Assembly: GCA_903862885.1 (NCBI GenBank)
Contig: CAIOZU010000050.1
Location: 1-57,223, forward strand
Reading direction: 5' to 3'
From: an uncultured Pseudomonadota bacterium
Lineage (GTDB): Bacteria > Pseudomonadota > Gammaproteobacteria > Steroidobacterales > Steroidobacteraceae
Length of the DNA: 57,223 nt
Within the stretch, counting starts at the first letter, position 1; the number at the start of each line of letters is the position of its first letter. Below the pieces are notes generated by a model. That model was not told where the DNA came from, did no database searches, and saw nothing but the letters and a program-made list of their open reading frames with translations. Position numbers and translations under genes: made by a program. Below, piece by piece: positions 1 to 9,199 of this stretch.

Positions 1-943
1 CGATGGCTCCCGCCATGGTCAGACGGCCATGTGCTTCGACATGCTCTAGCATCGCCAACGCGTGTTTCGGTAATTGCGTGCTGACACGTTTTTCGCGGTC
101 TAGCTTTGCCGTGAGCAAGGGCGATATGCGCTGAATACTCGTTAGAAAAAACAGGATCCATGGATACCAGTCGGGCTTGCCGTGTCTGAGCGATTGTTGT
201 GTTTTTTGTCGGGCTTGATAATAGTTTTTCGCGTCTCGTTCGAAAATGCTTTCGAGCGGGATGAGGCTGACATGGCTGTAGCCTGCTTGCAGTAGCAGTA
301 AGGTCGTGAGTAGGTGACTCAGTCGTCCATTGCCTTGCTGGAATGGACTGATATCCAGAAACACAATAATGAACAGCGCGATCAGCAGTAAGGGATGCAG
401 CTGTTTGCGCTCACGTTCGGTGGCGATCCAGCTGAATAGTTGAGTCATTAGTCGTGGTGCTTCAAACGCGCTCGCACTCTCAAAAGAGATGCCGTATTGC
501 TGGCCTTCTTGTTCGGATGGCATCGCTTGAGTAGCTGATATTTTGTATTTGCCGCGATGCCAATGGTCCTTGTCGCTGTGCGCATACAGGGAGCGGTGCA
601 GTTCTTTGAGGTGGTAGCCCGTGATACCGAGCGTGGCCCATTGAGCGTTAATTAAAGTGAGTGCGTCTGCGTAGCCTGCAGCCGCTTGTTCGTCGCGATG
701 GTTGAGTGCGCGTAAGGCTATTCGTGGCAGGAGTTGATTGACGGCTTGCGCGGTTAACGGCAGGCCTTCCAGGCGCTGGGAAGCCGCGACCGCCTCGGTT
801 AAGGCGACGCTTCGTAGCCTTTTTAGGCGGTCCGGTGCCAGTGGACTACGTGCAGTCCACGCGCCTTTGAATTCATCAATGGCGGAGATGAGCGACAGGA
901 TCTCTGCGCTTATCAGCAGCGGATGGTTCTGGATAATATTCAT
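1..943 (-). CDS. Fic-family protein with altered catalytic motif (partial, C-terminus off window)
   Basis: Fic enzymes transfer AMP or other phosphate-containing groups onto protein hydroxyls. The frame stays open from the ATG at 943 to the window edge, giving 314 residues. The flanking sequence (GNGRLS, LTTLLLLQAGY, the downstream LES and YYQA segments) fits the Fic subgroup with motif HPFQDGNGRLSR. Here that motif reads SPFQQGNGRLSH at residues 199-210, so the catalytic His is Ser, the metal-binding Asp/Glu is Gln and the last Arg is His. A class II inhibitory motif, SQRLEG, is intact at residues 55-60. The C-terminus enters what looks like a winged-helix region. Family membership is secure; AMPylation activity is doubtful. 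Confidence 0.85.
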   Translation of the reverse strand, partial: MNIIQNHPLLISAEILSLISAIDEFKGAWTARSPLAPDRLKRLRSVALTEAVAASQRLEGLPLTAQAVNQLLPRIALRALNHRDEQAAAGYADALTLINAQWATLGITGYHLKELHRSLYAHSDKDHWHRGKYKISATQAMPSEQEGQQYGISFESASAFEAPRLMTQLFSWIATERERKQLHPLLLIALFIIVFLDISPFQQGNGRLSHLLTTLLLLQAGYSHVSLIPLESIFERDAKNYYQARQKTQQSLRHGKPDWYPWILFFLTSIQRISPLLTAKLDREKRVSTQLPKHALAMLEHVEAHGRLTMAGAI

Positions 944-1318
944 CGTGCACCCAAAAATACACCCAATTAGACCCAAATAAACGTGTAAATGTGCTCAGGA
1001 TTAAGGCTGCGGATCTGTTTTTTGATCAAAAACACAAAAGCTCAGGGGTTTGTCCGGGTAAAAGCCTCCTAATTTTTTGCGCCGGAAGTCGTGTCAGGGG
1101 CGTTTTTTTGCCCGTTGGTTGGTCATCCGCGGCTTAGATATTGGCGCTGTATGGCATTGAATTGGGGGGCAAGACGGGGCTTGGGTGGTTCTCGGCCGCG
1201 TCGGTGCGGTTGCGTGGGCTTCTCGTGGGGCATCCGCTTCTCTAAAAACGGCCTGAGGGGGTCGAGCGTCTAAGGCTAAGATGGCGTTCTGGGAAGGTTG
1301 CATGAGTTGAAGGGTTGT
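944..1318. other. 375-bp divergent intergenic region with operator-like repeats
   Basis: This region separates the minus-strand Fic gene from the plus-strand DUF1820 gene and must hold both promoters. Next to the Fic start lie three ACCCAA direct repeats (949-954, 961-966, 971-976). A perfect 14-bp palindrome, TTTTTGATCAAAAA, lies at 1019-1032. The short open frames here have no recognisable product. No RNA gene was recognised. The repeats are seen directly; any operator role is inference. Confidence 0.4.
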
Positions 1319-1663
1319 ATGGCTGCCAGTGTGATTTACAAAGTTCAGTTTGTGCGTGAAGGCAAGGTCTGGGAGATCTACGCCAAGAAAGTCAGTCATG
1401 GCGGATTTTTTGGCTTTGTTGAAGTCGAAGACTTTGTGTTTGGCGAGCGCTCCACGGTGGTGGTCGATCCGTCTGAAGAACGCGTTAAAACGGAGTTCGA
1501 GGGTATTAAACGCACGTGGATTCCACTGCATGCGGTCTTGCGTATTGATGAAGTCAAAAAAACGGGCATCAGTAAAATCACTGCCTATGAAGGGGGCAAT
1601 GTCATGCCCTTCCCGATGCCTTTTACGCCTAGCAGCCCAGATACCAGTGGGCGTTCTAAGTAA
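1319..1663 (+). CDS. DUF1820 family protein
   Basis: This is a conserved small gammaproteobacterial protein of unknown function, about 114 residues. Diagnostic blocks are the YKVQF start, FGFVEVEDFVFGE, VVVDPSEE, the FEG-K-R-x-W-IPLHAVLRIDEV stretch and the VMPFPMP tail. I chose the ATG at 1319 because family members begin just before the IYKV block; an ATG at 1298 would add seven residues. A GAAGGG ribosome-binding site sits just upstream. No signal peptide or membrane segment is visible, so it is probably cytoplasmic. It is 81 bp upstream of purL and could be cotranscribed with it. Confidence 0.85.
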   Translation: MAASVIYKVQFVREGKVWEIYAKKVSHGGFFGFVEVEDFVFGERSTVVVDPSEERVKTEFEGIKRTWIPLHAVLRIDEVKKTGISKITAYEGGNVMPFPMPFTPSSPDTSGRSK

Positions 1664-1700
1664 TCCATCGGAGTCTGCGGCAGGGCCGCGTCTGATGCGG

Positions 1701-1706
1701 TAAAAT
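1701..1706 (+). promoter_or_regulatory. Possible purL -10 box (TAAAAT)
   Basis: TAAAAT lies 38 bp before the purL start and is the most AT-rich spot in the leader. There is no good -35 box at the expected distance, so this is a weak call. Confidence 0.25.
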
Positions 1707-1714
1707 AATCACCC

Positions 1715-1729
1715 AGCCGGCTCGCCGGC
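1715..1729 (+). repeat. GC-rich hairpin in purL leader, one of three similar copies
   Basis: GCCGG-CTCG-CCGGC forms a 5-bp stem with a 4-nt loop, 15 bp before the purL ATG. Closely similar AGCCGGC-type palindromes occur at 17811-17824 (inside thiL) and 20322-20337 (end of dxs). No U tract follows, so it is not an intrinsic terminator. Confidence 0.45.
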
Positions 1730-1744
1730 CGCCGCGAGTGACCG

Positions 1745-4700
1745 ATGCTGCTGTTGCCAGGGGCTTCCGCCCTCTCAAAATTTCGCCTCGATAAATATTT
1801 GGCCGCATTGCGTGCGCTGGATGAGCGGGTGCAGTCGCTGGACGCGAGGCATTATCACTTTGTCGATGTGCATCGGCCGCTCACAGCGGATGAGCAGCGG
1901 GTGCTTAAGCGACTCTTGGAATCACAGGCGGATGCGGATTGGGAAAATCCTGACAGCCAGATCGTCGTTATACCGAGACCGGGGACTATTTCGCCATGGT
2001 CTAGCAAAGCCACCGATATTGCCCATAACTGTGGCTTAGCTGCGGTGCGTCGCATCGAGCGGGGTACCTGCTTCAAGCTGACTTCAGCAGCGTCGCTCGA
2101 TCCGGCGACGCGGCGTCGTTTGGCGGCTGTATTGCATGATCGGATGACCGAGGCGGTGATTTTTGATTTGGCATCTGCTGCCCAGCTCTTTGTGACTGAA
2201 GCGCCACGTGAGTTGACTATTATTCCTTTAGCCGCGAGCGGGCGGCAGGCGCTTGAGGCGGCCAATGTCGGTCTTGGGCTTGCCTTGTCGCCGGATGAAA
2301 TCGATTATTTGCAGGGCGCTTTTGTTCGCCTGGATCGTGACCCTACCGATGTGGAGTTGATGATGTTTGCTCAGGCAAATTCTGAGCACTGTCGGCATAA
2401 GATTTTCAATGCGAGCTGGGTCATTGATGGCAAGACCATGCCTAAGACGCTCTTTGGCATGATTAAAAACACCTACGCCCAACATCCAGCGGGCGTGCTG
2501 TCGGCGTATCGAGATAATGCATCGGTGATTGAAGGTGCGTTGGCTGAGCGCTGGTCGGTGAATCCGACCTCGCGTCGCTACGAAGCCATGTATGAGCCGA
2601 TTGATATTTTGATGAAAGTGGAGACCCACAATCACCCCACGGCGATTTCGCCATTCGCGGGCGCCTCCACAGGCTCGGGTGGCGAAATTCGCGATGAGGG
2701 CGCCACTGGCCGCGGCTCTAAGCCGAAGGCGGGCCTGGTCGGTTTTACGACCTCCAATCTGCGTATCCCAGGGTTCCTTCAGCCGTGGGAAGCCCCCGAA
2801 GCCAAATCGCCGCGCATCGCTTCCCCGTTGGAGATCATGACCGAAGGGCCATTGGGGGCGGCTGCGTTTAACAACGAATTTGGGCGTCCTGGCATCCTGG
2901 GCTATTTTCGCACCTACGAGCAGCGTGTGGCCGGTGATCCCGCCGGCGTCACCCGTGGATATCACAAGCCCATTATGTTGGCGGGTGGCTTAGGCAATAT
3001 CCGGCGTAGCCAAGTGGACAAAATCGAGGTGATGCCCGGCGCGCAGCTGGTGGTATTGGGTGGACCTGCGATGTTGATCGGTCTAGGGGGCGGTGCTGCT
3101 TCGTCGGTCGGTAGTGGCGCGAGCACGGCGGATCTCGACTTTGCATCCGTCCAACGTGGCAACCCGGAAATCCAACGCCGAGCGCAGGAGGTCATCGATC
3201 GCTGTACCGCTTTGGGCGATGACAATCCCATTGTGCTGATTCATGACGTCGGCGCGGGCGGGCTCTCTAATGCGGTGCCTGAAGCGATCGCGCACAGTGC
3301 GCGCGGTGGGCGGGTGGATTTGCGTGCGATTCCTACTGACGAGCCTGGGCTCTCACCGTTAGAGCTCTGGTGTAACGAGGCGCAAGAGCGTTATGTGCTG
3401 TGTATCGCGCCGCTGCATCTTGAGCGCTTTATGGCGATTTGCGCACGCGAACGCTGCCCCGCTGCAGTGCTTGGCTGCATCACGGATGATGGCCGACTGC
3501 AGGTCTCCGATCCGATTTACTCAGCGCCACCCGTCGATATGCCGATTGAGGTGTTGCTCGGTAAGGCGCCGAAGATGTCGCGGGAAGCGACACGTCGGCA
3601 GCGGCCAACCGAGGCGTTTGCCACAAAACATCTCAATCTGCGCGAGGCCGCCTATCGCTTGCTGCGTCTGCCCACCGTGGCGGATAAAAGTTTCTTGATT
3701 ACCATTGGTGATCGTTCGGTGGGTGGAATGATTGCGCGCGACTCGTTGGTCGGCCCCTGGCAAGTGGCGGTCAGTGACTGTGCAGTGACCTTGGCCGGCT
3801 ATACAACCCACGCCGGTGAGGCGATGTCCATCGGTGAGCGAACGCCGGTGGCGCTGCTCAGTGGCCCAGCTTCAGGTCGACTGGCGGTGGCTGAGGCGAT
3901 CACTAATTTGGCAGCCGCTGATGTGGCGTCCTTGGGGGCGATTAAATTATCCGCGAACTGGATGGCGGCTTGTGGCGATGCCGTTGAAGACGCGGTCCTG
4001 TATGACACCGTTCATGCGATCGGTGAGGAGCTGTGTCCCGCGCTCGGTATAGCCATCCCGGTGGGCAAGGATTCGCTGTCCATGCGCTCTGGTTGGCAGC
4101 AGGCATCTGTTGAACGCAGCGTGTGGTCGCCGGTGTCCTTAATCGTCACTGCTTTCGCGCCCGTGGCGGATGCCCGTCGGACGCTCACGCCGCAATTACG
4201 TACGGATAGGGGGCCCACCGAATTGCTATTGATCGATCTGGGGGCAGGCCGCAATCGCTTAGGCGCTTCCTGCTTAACCCAGGTGTATGGCGCTTTAGGC
4301 GAGGAGCCTGCTGATCTGGATGACCCGCAGCGCTTGATCGGCTTTTTCAATGCCGTTCGCGAGGCCGCCAATGCGCAGTGGGTGCTCAGTTATCACGATC
4401 GATCGGATGGCGGTCTGTGGGTGACCCTCGTCGAGATGGGCTTTGCGGGACGTGTGGGTTTGGAGATTGATCTCGGCGAGACGGCGGATCCGGTGGCTTC
4501 GCTGTTTGCGGAAGAATTAGGGGCCGTGCTCCAAGTGAAAGTCGCTGATGTCCCCAAGGTGCGGTCGCTCTTGCAGCGCCACGGGCTGGATCGTCTGTGC
4601 CGATCGATTGGGACGTTGCGCGCGGATGGTCGCTTGGTGATCAAGGCCGGTGAGCAGGCGCTTCTGGATGAGTCCCTGAGTGAGCTCCGGGCGGTCTGGT

Positions 4701-5629
4701 CGGAAACCAGCTTTCAGATGCGGTTGCAGCGTGACGACCCTACCTGTGCGAAAGAAGAGTTCGCGAGCATCATCGAGCCTGACACGGGGCTTTATGCGCG
4801 CCTTAGTTTCGATGTGAATGAAGATGTCGCGGCGCCCTATATTCATCGCGGGGTGCGGCCACCGGTCGCTATTTTGCGTGAGCAGGGTGTGAACAGTCAG
4901 CTAGAAATGGCGGCGGCGTTCGCGCGCGCGGGCTTCGCCGCTGAAGACGTGCATATGACGGATATTTTGTCAGGCCGCGTGACCTTGTCTGATTTTCCAG
5001 TGCTCGTGGCGTGCGGTGGGTTCTCTTATGGTGATGTGTTAGGCGCGGGTGAGGGTTGGGCTAAGTCAATCTTATTTAATCCGCGCGCTCGCGATGAATT
5101 TGCTTGCTATTTTCAGCGCTCGGATACCCTGACGTTGGGCGTGTGTAATGGTTGCCAGATGTTGGCGGCTCTGGCCGAGCTCATTCCTGGAACCGCCCAT
5201 TGGCCGCGCTTCCGGCGGAATCGCTCGGAACAGTTTGAGGCGCGTGTGTCGCTGGTAGAAGTCTTGGCGTCGCCTTCGCCTTTGTTTGCGGGCATGGTCG
5301 GATCGGTGTTACCCATTGTCGTTTCCCATGGCGAGGGACGTGCTGTCTTTGAGTCCCCTCAGGCGCTAACAGATCTCAGCAGCCATCAAGGCATGGCGCT
5401 TCGCTATGTTGATCATCAAGGACGCACCGCGCTCAGCTACCCCAGTAACCCCAATGGCTCGCCCTTAGGCATTGCGGCAGTCACCAGTGCAGAGGGTCGA
5501 GTGACATTGACAATGCCCCATCCTGAGCGTGCCTATCGGGCTGCGCAGAATTCATGGCGGCCTGATGAGTGGCAGGATGATGGCGGTTGGATGCGGCTGT
5601 TCCGTAACGCACGCATAGCGGTCGGTTAA
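1745..5629 (+). CDS. purL: Phosphoribosylformylglycinamidine synthase (single-chain PurL)
   Basis: Converts FGAR, glutamine and ATP to FGAM in step four of purine synthesis, in the cytoplasm. At 1294 residues it is the large fused proteobacterial form, needing no separate PurS or PurQ. Order: N-terminal PurS-like domain, two AIRS-type ATPase domains with NSEHCRHK (about residue 215) and [13 protein letters not shown] (about 290), then a C-terminal glutaminase. The glutaminase nucleophile is Cys1134 in GVCNGCQM, and PHPER near the C-terminus carries the triad His and Glu. The start [11 protein letters not shown] matches family N-termini. The stop overlaps the murI start by one base. Confidence 0.98.
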   Translation: MLLLPGASALSKFRLDKYLAALRALDERVQSLDARHYHFVDVHRPLTADEQRVLKRLLESQADADWENPDSQIVVIPRPGTISPWSSKATDIAHNCGLAAVRRIERGTCFKLTSAASLDPATRRRLAAVLHDRMTEAVIFDLASAAQLFVTEAPRELTIIPLAASGRQALEAANVGLGLALSPDEIDYLQGAFVRLDRDPTDVELMMFAQANSEHCRHKIFNASWVIDGKTMPKTLFGMIKNTYAQHPAGVLSAYRDNASVIEGALAERWSVNPTSRRYEAMYEPIDILMKVETHNHPTAISPFAGASTGSGGEIRDEGATGRGSKPKAGLVGFTTSNLRIPGFLQPWEAPEAKSPRIASPLEIMTEGPLGAAAFNNEFGRPGILGYFRTYEQRVAGDPAGVTRGYHKPIMLAGGLGNIRRSQVDKIEVMPGAQLVVLGGPAMLIGLGGGAASSVGSGASTADLDFASVQRGNPEIQRRAQEVIDRCTALGDDNPIVLIHDVGAGGLSNAVPEAIAHSARGGRVDLRAIPTDEPGLSPLELWCNEAQERYVLCIAPLHLERFMAICARERCPAAVLGCITDDGRLQVSDPIYSAPPVDMPIEVLLGKAPKMSREATRRQRPTEAFATKHLNLREAAYRLLRLPTVADKSFLITIGDRSVGGMIARDSLVGPWQVAVSDCAVTLAGYTTHAGEAMSIGERTPVALLSGPASGRLAVAEAITNLAAADVASLGAIKLSANWMAACGDAVEDAVLYDTVHAIGEELCPALGIAIPVGKDSLSMRSGWQQASVERSVWSPVSLIVTAFAPVADARRTLTPQLRTDRGPTELLLIDLGAGRNRLGASCLTQVYGALGEEPADLDDPQRLIGFFNAVREAANAQWVLSYHDRSDGGLWVTLVEMGFAGRVGLEIDLGETADPVASLFAEELGAVLQVKVADVPKVRSLLQRHGLDRLCRSIGTLRADGRLVIKAGEQALLDESLSELRAVWSETSFQMRLQRDDPTCAKEEFASIIEPDTGLYARLSFDVNEDVAAPYIHRGVRPPVAILREQGVNSQLEMAAAFARAGFAAEDVHMTDILSGRVTLSDFPVLVACGGFSYGDVLGAGEGWAKSILFNPRARDEFACYFQRSDTLTLGVCNGCQMLAALAELIPGTAHWPRFRRNRSEQFEARVSLVEVLASPSPLFAGMVGSVLPIVVSHGEGRAVFESPQALTDLSSHQGMALRYVDHQGRTALSYPSNPNGSPLGIAAVTSAEGRVTLTMPHPERAYRAAQNSWRPDEWQDDGGWMRLFRNARIAVG

Positions 5630-6501
5630 TGGTCACTCTGCATGCCTCTCCGCCCGTGTCTGCGGCTCCCGAGCCCACCGTTGCGACGTGTGATTTGCCG
5701 ATTGGTGTGTTCGACTCGGGTGTCGGTGGGCTCACGGTGTTGCGCGCGTTGCGAGAAACGCTGCCGCACGAGTCCTTTATCTATTTGGGTGACACCGCGC
5801 GCCTGCCCTACGGCACTAAAAGTCCAGAGAGTGTGGTTCGTTATGCGACTCAGTGTGCAGCCACGCTGGTGGCTTCTGGCATCAAGGCTTTAGTGATTGC
5901 CTGCAACACGGCGGCGAGTGCGGCGCTGCCCGCTTTGCAGGCGCGCTATCCGCTGCTGCCGATCGTCGGGGTGGTTGAGCCAGGCGCTGCAGCCGCTCTC
6001 GCGGCGACGCGTTCGCAGCGCATTGCAGTGATTGCTACCGAAGGCACGGTGCGTGCCGGGGCCTATCGGCGTGCGATTGCGCGACTCAATCCGCAGGCGG
6101 TGGTCACCGAGACGCCTTGTCAGGTGTTTGTCGCACTGGCGGAGGAAGGTTGGACCCAAGGGCCGATCGTTGATCTCATCATTCGTCAGTATCTGCAGGG
6201 TGTTTTTTCTGAGGACCCCGCGCCGGACACGCTGTTGCTCGGCTGCACCCATTTCCCGGTGCTCAGCGCGGCGTTGCGCGCGGCACTGCCAGACCCGGTG
6301 GCGATTGTCGACTCCGCACAGACGACGGCGCTGGCCGTTGCCAGCCGACTTCAATTGGAGGATTTACTTAAGTCGCCATCGCGGCCCGCAGGAGTGGTGC
6401 AGTTTTTGGCGACAGACGGGGCCGCGCGTTTCGCACGGGTCGGCAGTATTTTTTTAGGTGCGCCGCTGCTTGAAGCGGCAGTCGCTGTGGTTGACGTGTA
6501 G
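5629..6501 (+). CDS. murI: Glutamate racemase
   Basis: Interconverts L- and D-glutamate to supply D-Glu for peptidoglycan. The two catalytic cysteines are in VIACNTA (Cys92) and LLLGCTHFP (Cys206), one on each lobe, and the FDSGVGGLTV and YLGDTARLPYG blocks are intact. At 290 residues it carries about 22 extra N-terminal residues before the usual LPIGVFDSG start. Its ATG shares one base with the purL stop (TAATG), which suggests translational coupling. The purL-murI pairing brings together unrelated pathways. Confidence 0.96.
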   Translation: MVTLHASPPVSAAPEPTVATCDLPIGVFDSGVGGLTVLRALRETLPHESFIYLGDTARLPYGTKSPESVVRYATQCAATLVASGIKALVIACNTAASAALPALQARYPLLPIVGVVEPGAAAALAATRSQRIAVIATEGTVRAGAYRRAIARLNPQAVVTETPCQVFVALAEEGWTQGPIVDLIIRQYLQGVFSEDPAPDTLLLGCTHFPVLSAALRAALPDPVAIVDSAQTTALAVASRLQLEDLLKSPSRPAGVVQFLATDGAARFARVGSIFLGAPLLEAAVAVVDV

Positions 6502-6528
6502 CCGTTTGCGCTCACTCAAGATCGACAA

Positions 6529-7221
6529 TTAATGCGTGTGCGGTGGCTTGGGCGCGCGGTCCGCGTGGCTTCGTACACTCATGGCTTCCTGTAGGCGACC
6601 ACGACGAACATAGTTCTGGTAGAGCAGGTCCTTGGTGGCTTCGAGCAGCACGCCGGCGGTGACGTTGTTGAGGGTGGGCATATTGGGGCGCGGGTCTGTG
6701 TCATTGCTAAAAAGCACTTTGCGCAGCGTCTGGTAAGTGGCCGTATCGAGCGTTGCCAAGTCTCTTAATTCGCTCAGTTGATCAAACATCCGTAATTTGC
6801 CGTGCTCTCCCAGATCCGCAAAGGCACTTTGCGCCGTGCGTCGACACATAGAGGCAAAAGCGCTTAATAAACCCTGTGAAAAGCAATCCAGCGCCTCGCG
6901 AAACAGCGCTTCTGTTTCTTCCGGGAGATGGGTCAGACTGAGCTTCTCGTGTGGACGTTCCATGGGCTCGAAATGGCTATCGAGTTCTACTCGATTCCCG
7001 GTGTGCATTTTGACTTCGAATTTCAGGAAGATAGGCGCTGCACAGGAGTCGCAGCGATACACAATACCGATGTGACTGGGTTTGAGAGCAACCAGTTGAT
7101 TGTAGTTAGGTACTGACACCGGAGTCAGGTGTGCGAGGGTTTCGCAGTGCGGGCACATCAAGGCAAAGTGATGCGCCTGATCGTGGTGCAGTTGCCCAGC
7201 TGAATCAATGTAAATGGCCAT
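6529..7221 (-). CDS. DUF4145 domain protein with N-terminal zinc ribbon
   Basis: A 230-residue protein. Two CxxC pairs (Cys23/Cys26 and Cys57/Cys60) form a probable zinc ribbon. An alpha-helical DUF4145 region with the ALDCFSQGLLSAFASMCRR block follows at about residues 105-210. The function is unknown. DUF4145 proteins turn up near or fused to restriction-type systems, but here none is adjacent. It is transcribed alone, convergent with purL-murI. The ATG at 7221 directly precedes the MAIYIDSAG start, and no signal peptide is visible. Confidence 0.8.
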   Translation of the reverse strand: MAIYIDSAGQLHHDQAHHFALMCPHCETLAHLTPVSVPNYNQLVALKPSHIGIVYRCDSCAAPIFLKFEVKMHTGNRVELDSHFEPMERPHEKLSLTHLPEETEALFREALDCFSQGLLSAFASMCRRTAQSAFADLGEHGKLRMFDQLSELRDLATLDTATYQTLRKVLFSNDTDPRPNMPTLNNVTAGVLLEATKDLLYQNYVRRGRLQEAMSVRSHADRAPKPPHTH

Positions 7222-7405
7222 ACGACTGCGCCTAGCGGGATGGCGGGTGCGTCCCGCTTCTTGCCTAAAGTCTGACGGTTATTGTCCCCATGGCCTCTGC
7301 GCGCGCTAACCCCCAACTGGGTGGGGGGTGAACCCTTCAAGTGCCTGATAAGGTGATGCGGCGCACAGAACCGATGGATGCCGTGTCTGCTGGCGGGTAG
7401 GCTGC

Positions 7406-9073
7406 CTAGGCGGTCAGCCGTTTATAGCGAATACGGTGTGGTTGGTCGGCGTCGTCACCTTTACGCCGTTTGAGATCGGCGGTGTATTCCTGGAAGTTGC
7501 CCTCGAACCAGATGACTTCACTGTTGCCTTCAAAAGCGAGGATATGCGTGGCGATTCGGTCTAAAAACCAACGATCATGAGAAATGACCACGGCGCACCC
7601 AGGGAAGGCAAGCAGCGCCTCTTCGAGGGCGCGAAGGGTTTCAATGTCCAGATCATTGGTGGGCTCATCAAGCAGCAGTACATTGCCACCTGACTTGAGT
7701 ACTTTGGCCAGATGCACTCGGTTACGTTCTCCACCCGACAATTCGCCGATCAATTGCTGTTGTTGAGCGCCTTTAAAGTTAAAGCGCCCGCAGTATGACC
7801 GGGAAGGTGTTTCATAGTTTCCCACTTTGATGATGTCGAGCCCACCTGAAATTTCTGCCCAGACCGTTTTACTGTCGTCCAAGGTTTGTCGAGACTGATC
7901 CACGTAGGACAGTTGCACGGAAGGCCCTACTCGCAGCTCGCCCGAATCGGGTGTCTCTTGGCCGGTCAGCATTTTAAATAGGGTCGTTTTGCCAGCGCCG
8001 TTAGGTCCTATGATCCCGACAATGCCTCCGCGCGGTAAATGAAAGGACAAGCCATCGATCAGTACTCGATCACCAAAGCCTTTCTTCAGGTCTTTGACAT
8101 CAATGACGAGTTCGCCTAAGCGATCTCCCGGTGGAATATAAATTTCATTGGTTTCGTTTCGCGACTGAAAGTCCTGCGATTGCAGCTCTTCAAAGCGAGC
8201 CAATCGGGCTTTGCTCTTGGCCTGACGGGCTTTGGGGTTCTTGCGAACCCATTCGAGTTCTTGGCTGAGCATTTTGCGCAGGCCTTCTTGCTGGCGCTCC
8301 TCAATCTCTAGCCGCTTCTCCTTCTGCTCTAGCCACGACGAGTAGTTGCCCTGCCATGGAATGCCGTGGCCTCGATCAAGCTCCAGAATCCAACCGGCCA
8401 CGTTGTCTAAAAAGTAACGATCGTGTGTCACTGCAATCACGGTACTTTGGTATTCGTGCAGAAAGCGCTCAAGCCACGCGACCGACTCCGCATCAAGGTG
8501 GTTGGTCGGTTCGTCAAGCAGCAGCATGTCAGGCTTTGATAGTAGTAAGCGGCACAACGCGACGCGGCGTTTTTCACCGCCCGATAGGTGTTTGATAGAA
8601 GCGGTCCACTCCGGTAAGCGCAACGCGTCCGCTGCAACCTCCAGTGTCCGGTCAAGGTTGTGACCATCGACCGTGGTCAGAAACGCCTCTAAAGTTGCTT
8701 GTTCGGTTGCCAGCTTGTCGAAGTCAGCATTCTCATCGGAATAGGCGGCATACACGGCTTCTAGGCGCGTTAGGGCGGCTTTGATGGGGGCGACACCTTC
8801 CTCGACGATGTCACGAACCGTCTTGTCAGGATCGATATCCGGTTCTTGCTGCAAAAAGCCGATTTTGATACCCGGTTGGGCGCGCGCTTCGCCATCAATT
8901 TGCGTGTCGATGCCAGCCATGATGCGAAGCAGTGAGCTTTTGCCAGACCCGTTGAGGCCAAGGACGCCGATCTTGGCGCCGGGGAAAAAAGACAATGAAA
9001 TGTCCTTCAAGATGGTCCGCTTAGGCGGTACCACTTTAGAGACTCGATTCATCGTGTAGATAAACTGTGCCAC
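7406..9073 (-). CDS. ettA: Energy-dependent translational throttle protein EttA (ABC-F)
   Basis: ABC-F ATPase that binds the ribosomal E site and gates the first elongation step according to the ADP/ATP ratio. At 555 residues with no membrane domain it is typical of EttA. It has two ATPase cassettes: the first has GLNGSGKSS near residue 40, LSGGEKRR and LLLDEPTNHLD; the second has GPNGAGKTT, LSGGERNR and LLLDEPTNDLD. A charged linker lies between them. The N-terminus MAQFIYTMNRVSKVVPPKR is the usual EttA start. It is transcribed alone and diverges from the HDAC-like gene. Confidence 0.97.
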   Translation of the reverse strand: MAQFIYTMNRVSKVVPPKRTILKDISLSFFPGAKIGVLGLNGSGKSSLLRIMAGIDTQIDGEARAQPGIKIGFLQQEPDIDPDKTVRDIVEEGVAPIKAALTRLEAVYAAYSDENADFDKLATEQATLEAFLTTVDGHNLDRTLEVAADALRLPEWTASIKHLSGGEKRRVALCRLLLSKPDMLLLDEPTNHLDAESVAWLERFLHEYQSTVIAVTHDRYFLDNVAGWILELDRGHGIPWQGNYSSWLEQKEKRLEIEERQQEGLRKMLSQELEWVRKNPKARQAKSKARLARFEELQSQDFQSRNETNEIYIPPGDRLGELVIDVKDLKKGFGDRVLIDGLSFHLPRGGIVGIIGPNGAGKTTLFKMLTGQETPDSGELRVGPSVQLSYVDQSRQTLDDSKTVWAEISGGLDIIKVGNYETPSRSYCGRFNFKGAQQQQLIGELSGGERNRVHLAKVLKSGGNVLLLDEPTNDLDIETLRALEEALLAFPGCAVVISHDRWFLDRIATHILAFEGNSEVIWFEGNFQEYTADLKRRKGDDADQPHRIRYKRLTA

Positions 9074-9199
9074 GTCATGATTCCTTTCGGCTCTGCCGAT
9101 GCGAGTGGCCGATTATCCAGCAGCCGCCGCATCGGTGCCAGCACCCTCGGTGTGGAAGGCCTGCGGTGGTGTGGCCTGTGACCTGCTAGGCTTTCGCCT

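Noticed and set aside
1098-1113. GGGC-T7-GCCC element as a terminator
   Set aside because: The T-run is in the loop, the stem is only about 4 bp and no T-run follows; no gene ends there.
1094-1531. 145-codon antisense frame covering DUF1820 and its upstream region
   Set aside because: It lies on the opposite strand of a recognised conserved family and its sequence resembles nothing known.
2228-2965. Long minus-strand frame inside purL
   Set aside because: purL is unmistakable on the plus strand; the frame is a by-product of codon bias.
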